From Phycomyces nitens (taxonomy: Eukaryota; Mucoromycota; Mucoromycetes; Mucorales; Phycomycetaceae), in the NCBI GenBank assembly GCA_022702545.1, contig JAHRBC010000010.1:1-64000 (forward strand): a DNA stretch of 64,000 nucleotides, read 5' to 3'. The notes under the pieces are model-generated. The model was given only the letters and a program-made list of their open reading frames with translations. It made no database searches and was not told where the DNA came from. Shown in pieces: positions 41,668-63,062 of this stretch. Every line of letters begins with the position of its first letter. Position 1 is the first letter of the stretch. A program made the translations under genes and the position numbers.

Positions 41668-41676
41668 ATATAAGTA
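41668..41676 (+). promoter_or_regulatory. ATATAAGTA promoter-like motif abutting trnG
   Basis: Exact nonanucleotide ending 1 nt before trnG. If the last A is +1, as in yeast, the transcript starts almost at the tRNA 5' end. Confidence 0.65.
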
Positions 41677-41677
41677 A

Positions 41678-41751
41678 GCAAGTGTAGCATAATTGGTTAA
41701 TGCTCTCCCCTTCCAAGGGAACTATTGCGAGTTCGAGTCTCGCCACTTGCA
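41678..41751 (+). tRNA. trnG: tRNA-Gly(UCC)
   Basis: Perfect acceptor GCAAGTG/CACTTGC, anticodon loop CTTCCAA, T-arm GCGAG-TTCGAGT-CTCGC. Confidence 0.92.
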
Positions 41752-42367
41752 TATTAATATATGTCAAAAAAATCAAATAAAGTAATATATAATCAATGAT
41801 GTATAGTGTAGACTAATCTCTAAAACTTTTTTATTGTTAATATTTCCAATTACAGTGCTTATATAAAGAAATAAGGGATTTTATTACAATTGCACATTAC
41901 TTATATGTTAACACCTAATTTTCGTCGAACGGTTCGGGGTGACAACTCCAACTTTTTCAAAAGGTCTTTTTAAGAAATATCTCCAAATTTCCCGTATATA
42001 GCCCTGGTGCTAAGGGTGACGAAAGTGACGACCTTTTTCAAAAGTTTTCTGGGAGATTTTTTGACAAATCCCCATATAGAGAAAGCCCCGATCTCGACCC
42101 AATTAGAGACTTCTAATTGTTCGGGGGCTATCTTGTTTCGTCAAAAGAGAGGTGACAACCTTCCTTTTTTGAAACCCCCAGGATTTTTAAGAAATATCTT
42201 TAATTTGCTTGTATATTGTCCTGGTGCTAAGGGTGACGAAGGTGACGACCTTTTCAAAAAGTTTCCTGGAGAGAATTATTTATATTCTTGTAATGACTAT
42301 TATAATTCTAATCGAGTAATAAAAAGTATTTCCTTATAAGAGATCCCTAAAGACGTTAAAAAAGAAT
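41752..42367. other. Spacer trnG-trnA with an imperfect direct repeat
   Basis: Two related units of about 110 nt, 41938-42050 and 42150-42262, share ggtgac, aagaaatatct and cctggtgctaagggtgacga. Also AATGATGTATAGTG at 41795-41808. A 110-codon ORF (42007-42339) spans both units but has no recognised domain. Confidence 0.6.
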
Positions 42368-42438
42368 AGGACATAGTTTAATGGTAAAATCTCAGATTTG
42401 CGTATCTGAAGATATAGGTTCAACCCCCTATTGTTCTA
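42368..42438 (+). tRNA. trnA: tRNA-Ala(UGC), probable
   Basis: Acceptor AGGACA/TGTTCT contains the G3:T70 wobble pair that identifies Ala tRNAs. The anticodon arm TCAGA-TTTGCGTA-TCTGA has an eight-base loop, with TGC the best reading. One extra base or an unusual loop. Confidence 0.7.
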
Positions 42439-42546
42439 TAATTAATGTTTGATTTGACTAAGATTGATTACGGTTTTATTTAAATTGTTATTATAGGGTT
42501 TATTAAAGGAGATATAGGGTTTAAATATCTGATTTAATCTGAATGG

Positions 42547-53578
<11,032 letters not shown>

Positions 53579-53597
53579 TAACATTATTGTTAAAACA

Positions 53598-53613
53598 AAT
53601 TACCCCCTACTCC
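53598..53613 (+). promoter_or_regulatory. 3' motif ATTACCCCCTACTCC after cox1
   Basis: Begins 20 nt after the cox1 stop. Variant of the motif after nad4 and nad3. Confidence 0.45.
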
Positions 53614-53629
53614 TCGGAATCCCTTAAGA

Positions 53630-53690
53630 CCTACCTTTCCGTGGTGGATTCCATAAGTACCATTAAAATTAATGGGAAACCAAATGGTCG
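53630..53690 (+). repeat. Structured repeat 'GACCTACC...CCATAAGTACC...GGTC', copy A
   Basis: Shares about 55 nt with 55006-55062. Closing pair GACC/GGTC, hairpin ACC-TTTCCGT-GGT and hairpin CCATT/AATGG. A diverged third copy lies near 28165-28235. Confidence 0.6.
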
Positions 53691-54224
53691 ATGATCGAGA
53701 ACGCGTTATTTCAGCGTTCGCTCCCTGGTTGATTTAGTGTTACCACCTGTTCTCCGCCAGGATGAGCGCCTCGGGTCTCTAACGCTAACCGAGTATGGGT
53801 AGACTGCCACGAACTTTCGTGGACGCTCGCAGGTCCCGCAGTGAGTGCCCGTTGATTCGGGGAGAGGGCCCCTCGGGGGACAAAAAGAGCTTCTTCGAAA
53901 CCGGTCTAAAAGAAGCTCTCCGCTGTTTCTAAGAAGAGCGGGAAGATAAAGATGTGTAAAATATCCTCCAAAACTAAGGCCTGCTACGCTTGAACTTAAG
54001 ATAAAAATTAATTACCTTATTTATTACCACCCCTCTCCCATTAAATACTGTAAGCATGTTTTTACTCTCATCCTTAATACCTTTAAAATATGAGAGTACG
54101 TCCTGTAAGCATGTTTTTACTCTCTCACAGTACTCAGGAGTTACCCTGAACTCTCAGGAAAGTTGCTGGATGTACTAATTATTACTATTCCTATATTAAA
54201 TATTTTATTATATAAAAGAAAGAA

Positions 54225-54296
54225 GACCCCATGGTCAAATGGCTAAGACATCATAACTTCACTATGGAAATATCGGTTCGATCCCGATTGGGGTTA
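54225..54296 (+). tRNA. trnE: tRNA-Glu(UUC)
   Basis: Acceptor GACCCCA/TGGGGTT, anticodon stem-loop TCATA-ACTTCAC-TATGG, T-arm ATCGG-TTCGATC-CCGAT. Confidence 0.9.
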
Positions 54297-54593
54297 CTAT
54301 AAAATATTACTTAAACTCTTGGCGGCCCGTATTAAAATCTTTATATTTTGCCCGGGGCGGCGGCAGAAGCTAGCCGCCCCAGGTGAGGGGTAACTCCCGC
54401 ACCCCGAGGAAACTCGGGGTCACTCCCTCACTTTATTAATTTATTTTAATTAAGTATTTAGGATCCATATTTCCTGATTCTAAATCCCCGCAATTGCGCA
54501 GAGCGTGCGGGCATTTCGAATCCCCGCAATTGCGCAGAGCGCGCGGGGATTCTAAATCGATTTCCCTTAACCAATTAATATCTTTAGAACATT

Positions 54594-54740
54594 ATGCCAC
54601 AACTAGTTCCTTTTTATTTCCTTAACCAAGTATCATTTGCATTCCTTCTACTTATGGTTTTACTATATGTAGTATCTAAATATATCTTACCTAACTTTAT
54701 GTTAGTACAATCAGCTCGAATGTTCTTAGCATCTAAATAG
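54594..54740 (+). CDS. atp8: ATP synthase subunit 8
   Basis: 48 residues beginning [12 protein letters not shown], the hallmark start of fungal Atp8, one transmembrane helix (about 12-32) and a short basic tail. Peripheral-stalk subunit of the Fo sector. An ATTACC motif follows at 54874. Too short to be obvious by length alone, but the N-terminus is diagnostic. Preceded by a GC hairpin cluster at 54482-54551. Confidence 0.93.
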   Translation: MPQLVPFYFLNQVSFAFLLLMVLLYVVSKYILPNFMLVQSARMFLASK

Positions 54741-54940
54741 TTTGATTGAATAATTCGAACCAATAATCCGGATTATTTGAATTTTTCTAAGTTAGAATCG
54801 CGGGGCCGTAGGCCCCGTAATTCATCTAGCCCCGAGGGACTCACCTCGGGGTCAGTCGACCCCTCGGAATCTATTTATTACCCCCTCCTCGGAATCTAAT
54901 TGTGGGGGCCCTCCAAGAGGGCCCCCACAATTGAGGGGGC

Positions 54941-54998
54941 GGGCGAAGTAAAAATCAATTTATTTATTTTTATAAAATTTAAATTTAGCCCGCCCCCA
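54941..54998. repeat. GC-stem/AT-loop hairpin element
   Basis: gggcgggc ... gcccgccc enclosing gaagtaaaaatcaatt and ttttataaaatttaaattta. Nearly the same sequence at 31174-31236, and a partial copy at 29207-29232. Confidence 0.6.
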
Positions 54999-55005
54999 AA
55001 ATTAG

Positions 55006-55062
55006 ACCTACCTTTCCGTGGTAGATTCCATAAGTACCATTAAAATGGGAAACTAAATGGTC
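55006..55062 (+). repeat. Structured repeat, copy B
   Basis: See 53630-53690. Folds as a three-way junction closed by GACC/GGTC. Confidence 0.6.
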
Positions 55063-55338
55063 TTTTAACGACACTTTCTGGTCCCCCGCCCCGCTAAGCG
55101 GGGCGGGGGCCCCGAAGACTAAGGGGCCCCGGCTCTCGGGGCCCATTCCTTAGGTTTCAGGGAAAGAAACTCTTCGAGTTTCTTTCCTAGAATACCGGAG
55201 GGGGACCCGGCTGTCGGGGCCCCCTCCAGGTTTCAGGTCCCCCGCCGCTCTGCGGCGGGGGCCCCCGGCCAATTGGGCGTGACTATGCCACCGATCGGGG
55301 GTCCGGGACGTTCCTGAAATTAAGTTGTTAAGTGAGTA

Positions 55339-56844
55339 ATGGTTTTATTCAGTGTATTAACCATGATTTTAGCGATTGCCCTATTTTCCCTTCGAATTCC
55401 TGCGATTTATTTTAACCGAATTACAATTATTATTTTACTTTACTCTGCATTACTATCGTATAATACACTTTATACAGATTTTGGAAGTTCAGGAGTAGGG
55501 TTATTCGGTGGATTATTTCAAGTAACAGCCATTACTCAAAGTATTGATGTATTCATTTATCTATTAGGAGCATTAGTGCTTTTATTAGGAGAGAATTCAA
55601 CTTTAGTTAGTAAAGGTAAAAAATTATCAGTACTAGCTGAATATCCTCTTATTGCATTATTATCCGTATTAGGTATGAGTAGTTTAATTTCAAGTAGTGA
55701 TTTAGTATCTATGTTTCTATCTATTGAATTACAAAGTTTTGCTGTATATATTTTAGCAACTATTTATAGAGAATCAGAATCTGCTACAGCAGCAGGACTT
55801 AAATATTTCCTATTAGGTAGTTTATCTTCAGCTTTAATTCTATTAGGAAGTAGTCTATTATATGGTTTCACAGGACTAACTAGTTTTGAGGGATTATATA
55901 TGTTATGTTCTACTACAACAACAAATCATGCTGCAATTGAAATTAGTGTACTATTAATGGTTGTAGGTTTACTATTCAAAGTATCAGCAGCTCCATTCCA
56001 TAATTGGGCTCCAGATGTTTATGATGGAGTACCTACAGTAGTAACAACTTGGCTAACAACTATGCCTAAAATTTCTTTCTTAGTATTTATCTTAGAATTC
56101 CAAGGATTTACTCAATTAGGTAATTGGTCTTCATGGACATATTTACTATTAATTAGTTCTCTATTATCTCTAGTAGTTGGTACGGTAGGAGGATTGGCTC
56201 AATATAGAATTAAACGATTATTAACATTTAGTACAATTTCTCATGTAGGATTCTTATTATTAGCATTAGCTATTAATAGTGAAGAATCAGTTGAATCATT
56301 CTTATTCTATCTAATTCAATACTCATTAACTAATGTAAATGTATTCTTCATCTTAATTGCCTTTGGATATCTATTACAGACTAAAGGACTATCTCCTTAT
56401 TCACCAATCCAATATATTAATCAATTAAAAGGTCAATTCCAAGCAAATCCTTTACTTGGACTAAGTCTAGCTATTTGTTTATTCTCTATGGCTGGTATTC
56501 CCCCACTTGTAGGATTCTTTGGTAAACAGATGGTTTTATATGCAGCTACTCATAATGGTAATTTCTTCTTAGCTCTAGTAGCTGTAGTAGTAAGTGTAGT
56601 AAGTGCAGCTTATTATCTAAGAGTTATTAAAGTTATCCATTTTGATCCTTTAAATGTTACTGAAACAGTTGAAACAAATAACGGTTCCTCGAACAATATC
56701 GGGGGCTCGGTTTCCGGAGTATTAACAACTTCAAGTAGTTTAGTAATTGCTACAATTACTCTTCTACTTATTTTCTTTATTTTAAATCCATCACCATTAT
56801 TAAATAGTGTTCACCTACTCACTCTAAATCTATTTTATTGGTAA
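55339..56844 (+). CDS. nad2: NADH dehydrogenase subunit 2
   Basis: Antiporter-like proton-pumping subunit of complex I. 501 residues, no intron. Typical segments: [28 protein letters not shown] with the conserved Glu, [23 protein letters not shown] with the conserved Lys, and [21 protein letters not shown]. The stop codon TAA shares its last A with the nad3 ATG. The two genes are therefore a translational pair, an arrangement common in fungi. Confidence 0.97.
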   Translation: MVLFSVLTMILAIALFSLRIPAIYFNRITIIILLYSALLSYNTLYTDFGSSGVGLFGGLFQVTAITQSIDVFIYLLGALVLLLGENSTLVSKGKKLSVLAEYPLIALLSVLGMSSLISSSDLVSMFLSIELQSFAVYILATIYRESESATAAGLKYFLLGSLSSALILLGSSLLYGFTGLTSFEGLYMLCSTTTTNHAAIEISVLLMVVGLLFKVSAAPFHNWAPDVYDGVPTVVTTWLTTMPKISFLVFILEFQGFTQLGNWSSWTYLLLISSLLSLVVGTVGGLAQYRIKRLLTFSTISHVGFLLLALAINSEESVESFLFYLIQYSLTNVNVFFILIAFGYLLQTKGLSPYSPIQYINQLKGQFQANPLLGLSLAICLFSMAGIPPLVGFFGKQMVLYAATHNGNFFLALVAVVVSVVSAAYYLRVIKVIHFDPLNVTETVETNNGSSNNIGGSVSGVLTTSSSLVIATITLLLIFFILNPSPLLNSVHLLTLNLFYW

Positions 56845-57206
56845 TGAGTACATTAACATTCTTTGTCTTATTTATTCCTGTATTAACTCTAGTTTTATTA
56901 GTTGTTAATCAATTATTAGCAGTTAATAAACCATACAGTGAAAAAGTATCACCTTATGAGTGCGGATTCACACCTTTAGGTGACGCACGACAGAAATTCT
57001 CTGTTCAATTCTACCTAGTAGCTATTCTATTTATCGTATTCGATCTAGAAGTTCTATTCTTATTCCCATTCGCAGTTTCTTTATATGAAGTTTCTTCAAT
57101 GGGGTTCTGGATTGTAATTATCTTCTTAATTATTCTAACAATCGGGTTTGTTTATGAATGGTCTAAAGGAGCCCTTAAGTTCACTAAAGATCCAAGAGAG
57201 GCATAA
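56844..57206 (+). CDS. nad3: NADH dehydrogenase subunit 3
   Basis: 120 residues, three transmembrane helices. The ND3 loop [20 protein letters not shown] carries the conserved Cys of the active/deactive switch. The start is ATG at 56844, overlapping the nad2 stop by one base. The TTG six bases upstream would extend it only by two residues and is not needed. Confidence 0.96.
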   Translation: MSTLTFFVLFIPVLTLVLLVVNQLLAVNKPYSEKVSPYECGFTPLGDARQKFSVQFYLVAILFIVFDLEVLFLFPFAVSLYEVSSMGFWIVIIFLIILTIGFVYEWSKGALKFTKDPREA

Positions 57207-57710
57207 AAATTCTACTCATTTTTGGCTCCAGCCGGCCTTCAGCCGGCCGGAGACTTCGCGCACTATTAAATTAATCTAAATAAAAATTAATTACCACCCC
57301 CCTCTTAAGAAATCCCCATATTAGTGTACATTAACATCATATCTTAAACCTTTATTAGGTAAATAGAATTATAAAGATGCGTCGGCGTAGTAAAAAATCA
57401 AATGATTTTTTATGCGGAACGGCTCTGGGGCCCCACGTTGCCGTGGGGCCCCCAAGTCAAGGCTAGATGAATCCAGATTGGCAAATAATTTAATAAAATC
57501 TACCGATTCATTTATTTTTATAAAATTTAGATATTAATTAATTTAGTTTCACCTTGGCCCATTTGGGAGGGCATAGAACGATCAAGATCGTGGGGGCCCA
57601 TCTAAAGCCCGAGGGGGAACCCTCGGGGACGAGACCCTCGGGTCTAAAGGTTACTTACAGTATCACCACGAGAAGGTATTAATTATGATACCAGGGAGTA
57701 GGGAGTTTAT
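57207..57710. other. Spacer between convergent nad3 and nad5
   Basis: ATTACCACCCCCCTC motif at 57286-57306, hairpins at 57227-57248, 57385-57420 and 57427-57450. No gene. Confidence 0.55.
57286..57306 (+). promoter_or_regulatory. 3' motif ATTACCACCCCCCTC after nad3
   Basis: 80 nt after the nad3 stop. Same motif class as after nad4, cox3, cox1 and atp8. Confidence 0.45.
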
Positions 57711-60700
57711 TTATTTTTGATTTTTAAGGTTAGTGTTATTAGGTAATAATAATACTGCCCATAACAGAAGTAAGAATACTCTTGGATCTTCAATGAAGAA
57801 AATTAGAGTGATAAATAAGATTAAACCACTAAAAATATACATTGCATATGAAGGAATAAATCCTGAATCTAATGATGTAATTTTATTAGAAGCAGTTCTA
57901 AATACATTAACTAACCCATATGGTCCAACTAATTCAATAGCTCCTCTATCAAGGATTTTATTAGTTGTATAACCAAAATCTAATAGTTTATTTAAGATTA
58001 GATTATTGTAAATATTGTCAAAGAAATATTTTTGGTTAAAGAATCGGTAAATTCCTCTACCAAGACTAGAACTAATAAATTGGTTAGGTAATGTATCGAA
58101 AATCCAGTAGATAGCAAAAACACCTAGAGTACCTAAAAGACTACCAATTAATGGTAATAATTTAATTGAAGTAGGAAGTCCAAATTCAGTATCAACTAGG
58201 ATAGAATGATTTGGATGAACAAATAAAGAATTATTCCAGAAATCTGTTCCCATTCCTACAAATAAATCTTTAGTTACATAACCAAAGAAAATACTGAATA
58301 CTGCTAATACTACTAATGGAATTGCCATGATAAGAGGTGCTTCATGGATAGATTGATAGTTAATTTTTGGACCATTTGGATATCCTAAGAAAGTTAAGTA
58401 TAAAGATCGGATAGAATACATAGCTGTAAATACTGCAGCTACAGATGCTAACCAGTATACTAAATTACCTGAGAAACTGTAATGTCCATAAGCTAATTCA
58501 ATAATTAAATCTTTAGAATAGAATCCTGTTAAGAATGGTAAAGCCATTAGACTTAGAGATCCAATTACCATCATAGAATATGTGAATGGTAATAAATTAG
58601 CTAAACCACCAAATTTTCTTAAATCTTGTTCATCATTCATTGCATGAATAACAGAACCAGCTGATAAGAATAATAGGGCTTTAAACCATGCATGATTTAC
58701 TAAGTGGAATAATGCTACATTATATTGAGAAAGCAAATTCTAATCGAATAAATTAAAAATTATTTACAATCCAATTCTGTAATATATAGAAGAATGTAAA
58801 TAATCTACAACCAAAGTTTGGAATTTTTCCAATTCTTTCTTTGGAATAACAATTCTATATTGATCTTTTGTTTTTACACCACTAAGTTTAAGATATGTTT
58901 TGATATTATACTTCTTTAATAAAACATCTTGGAGGACGTCACATTCTTCCTTTGTAAAATTATCTGTACAAATAATAACTCTACTTTTTGACTTATCAAA
59001 TGTTCCATCTCCTGCAACCCAATAAGCAATGGCTAGAGGAGTAAGAAATTTTTCAATGTCAACAGGAATTATTTTAACAGTAGTCTTACCTACTTTCTGA
59101 TACCATCGTTTATATAAATCAGTAAAGTAAGGAAGAGTAAGAGTTTGGAATCCATAAGCAATTGTTGTATTGTTGAACCTTTTGTCTACTCTAATCAATT
59201 TTTTAACAGGGTTGACAACAATATCAAATCTATTGCAAATAATCCAAAGATGATCTACAAACTCTTTATTTTTCTGTTGAACACTTAGCAAAGCATGTTT
59301 ACCGTTCATTCTAATGTTTCCATCACCAAGCATCATTCCTGTATTAATCTCATCAAATGAAGAAGGAAGAGCTTTAGAAAGTTTTTCTTTATCTTCTGGA
59401 GAAACATAATGACGAAACAATCCTAAAGAAGGAACAAAAGCATAACTTGTGTTTAAAAGATCAGTAAAAAATTGAAGGTTATAAATTAGCCTTCACTAAA
59501 ATAATCGATTAAGTGAATGGGACTATTTCTTAATTCTCGTTAAACAACAAGAATTCATCATATGTAGTCTCTGAGGTATATTTAAAATATACCTGCTAAT
59601 TGTCCGTCCAGTAGTAGAGATTGTCACTATTAAAGTACTCTATACCTTGAGATCTCTTAGCATTAAATGATGTTTTTATTTGAAGCCTTTTGACCACAAA
59701 CTAGGAATAGAAGACCTAATTGAGAACAAGTAGAGTAAGCAATTACTCGTTTTAAATCATTTTGTAGTAAACCAGTAGTAGCTGCAAAGAATGCAGTTAA
59801 AGCACCTACCCAAGTAATTAGAATTAAAGGAGTAGACCCATACTCTAAAATAGGAGAAGATCGTAGAAGTAAATAAACTCCTGCAGTTACCATTGTAGCT
59901 GCATGAATTAATGCTGAAACTGGTGTTGGCAAAATATGTTGATATCCTCTCGTAAGAGGATATACGCAGTTACTCTCATAACTGTTCGGACTATATCTTC
60001 ATTAAGATTTTTTATTGATTTTATTCATTAAATCTTTAACTCGGTTAAGACCATCTTCGTTAAAGTGGTCTTTGTTAACAACTAATTTATACACTTTAAG
60101 CCAATTGAAGTAATCAATATACTTTTTAGTCTTTAGAGAGTAAATATTAAAATAACTAATTACTTTATGTAATTTAGATAAATTAACAGTCATATTATAT
60201 CCATCATAACTTTTTAGATAGGTTACTTTACCGTCAAACAGTGCTGCAATCTTAGTCATAAGCTCAAGTTCATTCTTTTGTGATAAAATGTATCGCACTT
60301 GAACTTGATATGATTCTGATCGTTTAATAACACTAACCGTAAAACATCCTTCTGAATCTTGGTGGGGACTCGAAGAGTCCCCACCTCGATTCGAGCGCGC
60401 AGGGAACCCTGCGCGCAAGAATCAGAGAATCCAGATAACCAAGCATTATCTAAAGTTGGATTATTATCATTTTGGATTAATTGAATATCCATTTTATAGG
60501 CCTTATTAAAAGCCTCCAACCATAGTTTGAATTGGTTATTTTTTCTCTCTGTTAATAAGTTACCATTGAAGATATGAATTAGTTTTAAAATACCTTTTTG
60601 ATCTCTCACTCTAAAATGATGAGTTTTATTGTTCTTATCTTGTACTCGTACTTGGGGGTGCGCAAAGCGCGCCCCCTCGTACGTACTACCGCGCGCGGAG

Positions 60701-61794
60701 CGCGCGGAAGCTCGTACAGAACCAAATCCTAATTCTTTTTTAATATAGAATAAGATTTGTGCATCAATACTAGATTGAGTTACTTTGAATTCTAAGTAAC
60801 CATTTTTGTTAACAATAAATGACCCGTCACCTTCAGTGAAACCAATAAACCAGTATTTGAAATTTGAGTTGAAATTTAATGAATTATCGATATCGTTATT
60901 ACTTAATGTTTCGCGTGTAGTCTCTGAGGAGCCCAATACATTATCATTTGATAACATTTGGTTTCCTGCGGATTGTCCTACCATCTGAATTTTTCCGAGC
61001 AAGAATAACTCTTGAGTGGACCAGATGGTTTCAGGATGTTCCCGCATATAGCGAAATTTAAGGAGAGCCCTATACAAACCCTCCATTGCGTCGGGTAGCC
61101 AAGTATGAAGACCAATTTGAGCAGATTTACCCATAGCTGCTACTAATAGGCAAATAGAAATAATAGTAATTACTTCTTCACTAATAAATGGAGCTAAAGA
61201 GAATACTGTAGTAAAGTCTAAGTTACCAAAAGTCCAGAAAATAGCCCATAGACCAATACTGAACCCCCAGTCACCTACTCTATTCATAACTAAAGCTTTA
61301 ATTGCTGCTTTATTAGCTTGTAGTCGAGTAAACCAGAAGTTAATTAATAGGTAAGATGAAATACCTACTCCCTCCCAACCGATAAACATTAGAAGATAAT
61401 TATCTCCTGTTACAAGCATTAACATGAAGAATGTGAACATTGATAGATATGAGAAGAATCTTTGATTATGAGGATCCTCGCTCATATAACCAACAGAATA
61501 AATATGTACTAGCGCAGATACAATAAGTACAGGTAGTAACATTGATACTGTTAAACTATCGTAAATAAATCCCCATGATACTAATAAGAATTCTGAATCA
61601 ATCCAGCTCATTAATTTAATAGAAACTGGTGATTGACATAATCCTACTTCGTAAAAAGCTACTAAAGCTAGTAGAGCCGTTAAAACTAGAGAACTACAAG
61701 TAATTAAATGACTACCTGTTCTACCTACTTTTCTTCCTAAAAATCCAGCTACAGTAGCTGATAATAGAGGTAGTGTAAGAATAGCTAAATACAT
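57711..61794 (-). CDS. nad5: NADH dehydrogenase subunit 5 (three exons, two group I introns)
   Basis: Antiporter-like subunit of complex I with the long lateral helix. Exons on the reverse strand: 61078-61794, 59693-59929 and 57711-58733, joining to 658 residues. Exon ends obey the T|...G| group I rule. The conserved segments [49 protein letters not shown] and [21 protein letters not shown] span the joins. Its ATG overlaps the nad4L stop by one base (TAATG). Confidence 0.95.
58764..59420 (-). CDS. LAGLIDADG endonuclease of nad5 intron 2
   Basis: LAGLIDADG_2 type. Motifs [13 protein letters not shown] and [13 protein letters not shown]. About 218 residues, free-standing and possibly starting somewhat upstream. 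Ends 30 nt before exon 3. Intron 58734-59692 carries the core signature CAGAGACTACATATG (reverse, near 59560). Confidence 0.85.
   Translation of the reverse strand: MFRHYVSPEDKEKLSKALPSSFDEINTGMMLGDGNIRMNGKHALLSVQQKNKEFVDHLWIICNRFDIVVNPVKKLIRVDKRFNNTTIAYGFQTLTLPYFTDLYKRWYQKVGKTTVKIIPVDIEKFLTPLAIAYWVAGDGTFDKSKSRVIICTDNFTKEECDVLQDVLLKKYNIKTYLKLSGVKTKDQYRIVIPKKELEKFQTLVVDYLHSSIYYRIGL
60354..60423. mobile_element. Double-hairpin insertion inside LAGLIDADG motif 2 (g)
   Basis: Two hairpins (GGTGGGGACTC/GAGTCCCCACC and GCGCGCAGGG/CCCTGCGCGC) between direct repeats GAATC (60354-60358, 60419-60423). Net 65 nt. Confidence 0.88.
60645..60717. mobile_element. Double-hairpin insertion in nad5 intron 1 ORF (h)
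   Basis: Flanked by CTCGTAC (60645-60651, 60711-60717), with an internal CGTACGTAC. Net 66 nt = 22 codons, rich in Arg/Ala. Confidence 0.8.
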
Positions 61795-62060
61795 TATGAT
61801 TTAATAGCAATGCTACCTCTTAATCTATAGTATGCAACTAGAATTCCTAGTCCAATAGCTGATTCCGCTCCTGCAATTGCAATAATATAAATACCATAAG
61901 TTTGACCTAAAATATCATCAAAACTAAAGGAACTTAAGATAATTAATAGCGTAACAGCTAATAGCATAATTTCGATGGAGATCAGCATTAGGATAATATT
62001 TTTTCGGTTAAGAATAAATCCTAAAATCCCAATTAGGAATAATACCATCGATAAATTCAT
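61794..62060 (-). CDS. nad4L: NADH dehydrogenase subunit 4L
   Basis: 88 residues, three transmembrane helices. Conserved Glu in [16 protein letters not shown] and again in [10 protein letters not shown]. The stop overlaps the nad5 ATG by one base. No promoter-like nonanucleotide was found within the 300 nt upstream, so the transcript may start elsewhere. Confidence 0.96.
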   Translation of the reverse strand: MNLSMVLFLIGILGFILNRKNIILMLISIEIMLLAVTLLIILSSFSFDDILGQTYGIYIIAIAGAESAIGLGILVAYYRLRGSIAIKS

Positions 62061-62514
62061 TATGTTTATTTGTAGTTAACTTTATAATCGTAATACCCTT
62101 TTATTTTCATTTATTTCTTAAATTTTATAGCCCCCGGATTGACCAGGGGCCCAGACACGCTAAGACATGTCAAGACAAAAATGACTTAAATTTTAAATCA
62201 AAGAAATAAGACACATTTCACAAAAAATACCTGCCCCCGGCCGGTGGCATGTTACGCCCAATTGGCCGGGGATTTTATCAAAAAAATTCATTAAATTAAC
62301 AATCAGGATATTTATTTACTTTTATCTATTTCTATAAAATTTAGGGGGGCAGAGCCCCCCCCAGTTCCCAATTGGCCGAGGAGTGGCCGTTGTTCCAGAA
62401 ATAAACCCCAGCCGTAGTCCAATAAACACGCCGCGCTGGGCTCCTAACTTACAACCAAGGTTAGGCCTGAGGAATCATCCGGATTTATAGCCCTCCTCCA
62501 CATTTCTCAGTGGT
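62061..62514. other. Spacer upstream of nad4L
   Basis: No gene. Hairpins at 62130-62155, 62232-62272 and 62340-62365. Confidence 0.5.
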
Positions 62515-62579
62515 GGATTGAGCGCCTGGATTGAGCGCCTGGATTGAGCGCCTGGATTGAGCGCCTGGATTGAGCGCCT
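62515..62579. repeat. 13-bp tandem repeat x5 inside an inverted repeat
   Basis: Five perfect units of GGATTGAGCGCCT. Flanked by CCTCCTCCA (62492-62500) and TGGAGGAGG (62579-62587), so the array sits in the loop of a hairpin. Confidence 0.9.
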
Positions 62580-62587
62580 GGAGGAGG

Positions 62588-63062
62588 CAAAATTGGGATC
62601 ACACGGGTTACAACTCGGGGATCACTCCTATATTAATTCCTTTATAAACCAACTCGGAGATTCGACTCATTCCCAAGTTCTGAAACCGCGATCTGCAGCT
62701 CTATGTTGAAGCGAGGGAAGCGCGAAGCGCTTCCCGGGGCCGAGGGGCCCCCACGGCAGCGTGGGGCCCCCTCAGCTGCAGATCGTCCACTAAATCAATG
62801 CTATTGTACCAAGCTGAACTTCTACTATTCTTGACCGGACCCCGAAGGGGTCCGGGGGGGTATAGGATCTTCTGGACGCTTTAAACTACTAATCCACCTA
62901 TAGATGACAAACTTATTATTCATCTTTTTTAGCGATAGCTTTTTATTCTCTTCAAATTCCTGCGATTTAAACTCTTTCAAAGCCCCCGCGCCAAGGCGCG
63001 GGGGTCTTGAATAGGGGGCGGACATAGTCCGCCCCCAGTTCAAAGAGTTTATTTCAAGTTAC
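62588..63062. other. Spacer with GC hairpins and a partial copy of downstream ORF sequence
   Basis: attaattcctttataaacca at 62630-62649 recurs at 63582-63601. Hairpins at 62711-62737, 62745-62773, 62836-62858, 62984-63004 and 63016-63037. No intact gene. Confidence 0.5.

Larger units (their letters stand above)
53579..54224. other. Spacer cox1-trnE
   Basis: Holds the ATTACC-type motif (53598-53613), one copy of the 'CCATAAGTACC' structured element (53630-53690), a structured non-coding stretch 53700-53960 with several hairpins, and a second ATTACC motif (54021-54037). No tRNA or ORF recognised. Confidence 0.55.
54741..55338. other. Spacer atp8-nad2
   Basis: Contains an ATTACC motif (54874-54890), a GC-stem/AT-loop hairpin (54941-54998), structured repeat copy B (55006-55062), and large hairpins at 55081-55110, 55112-55146 and 55235-55265. 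No gene. Confidence 0.55.
60002..61077 (-). pseudogene. LAGLIDADG endonuclease of nad5 intron 1, broken by a hairpin insertion
   Basis: Continues in frame from exon 1 through the core (CAGGAAACC, CAGAGACTACACG near 60915-60970). Motif 1 [16 protein letters not shown] 66-nt insertion (60645-60717) keeps the frame. A second insertion of 65 nt (60359-60423) lies inside motif 2 ([14 protein letters not shown]) and shifts the frame; the proper C-terminus continues at 60358 down to 60002. Intron 59930-61077. Confidence 0.88.

Noticed and set aside
42007..42339. 110-codon ORF as a gene
   Set aside because: Spans two related repeats in different frames, with no domain or promoter; more likely non-coding.
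53700..53960. Possible rnl fragment
   Set aside because: Structured and GC-richer than its surroundings, but none of the large-subunit hallmark sequences (for example the sarcin-ricin or peptidyl-transferase loops) is visible.
56838..56843. Upstream TTG start for nad3
   Set aside because: ATG at 56844 gives the conserved N-terminus and the usual one-base overlap with nad2.
62515..62579. CRISPR-like array
   Set aside because: Units are contiguous 13-mers without spacers; a simple tandem repeat.
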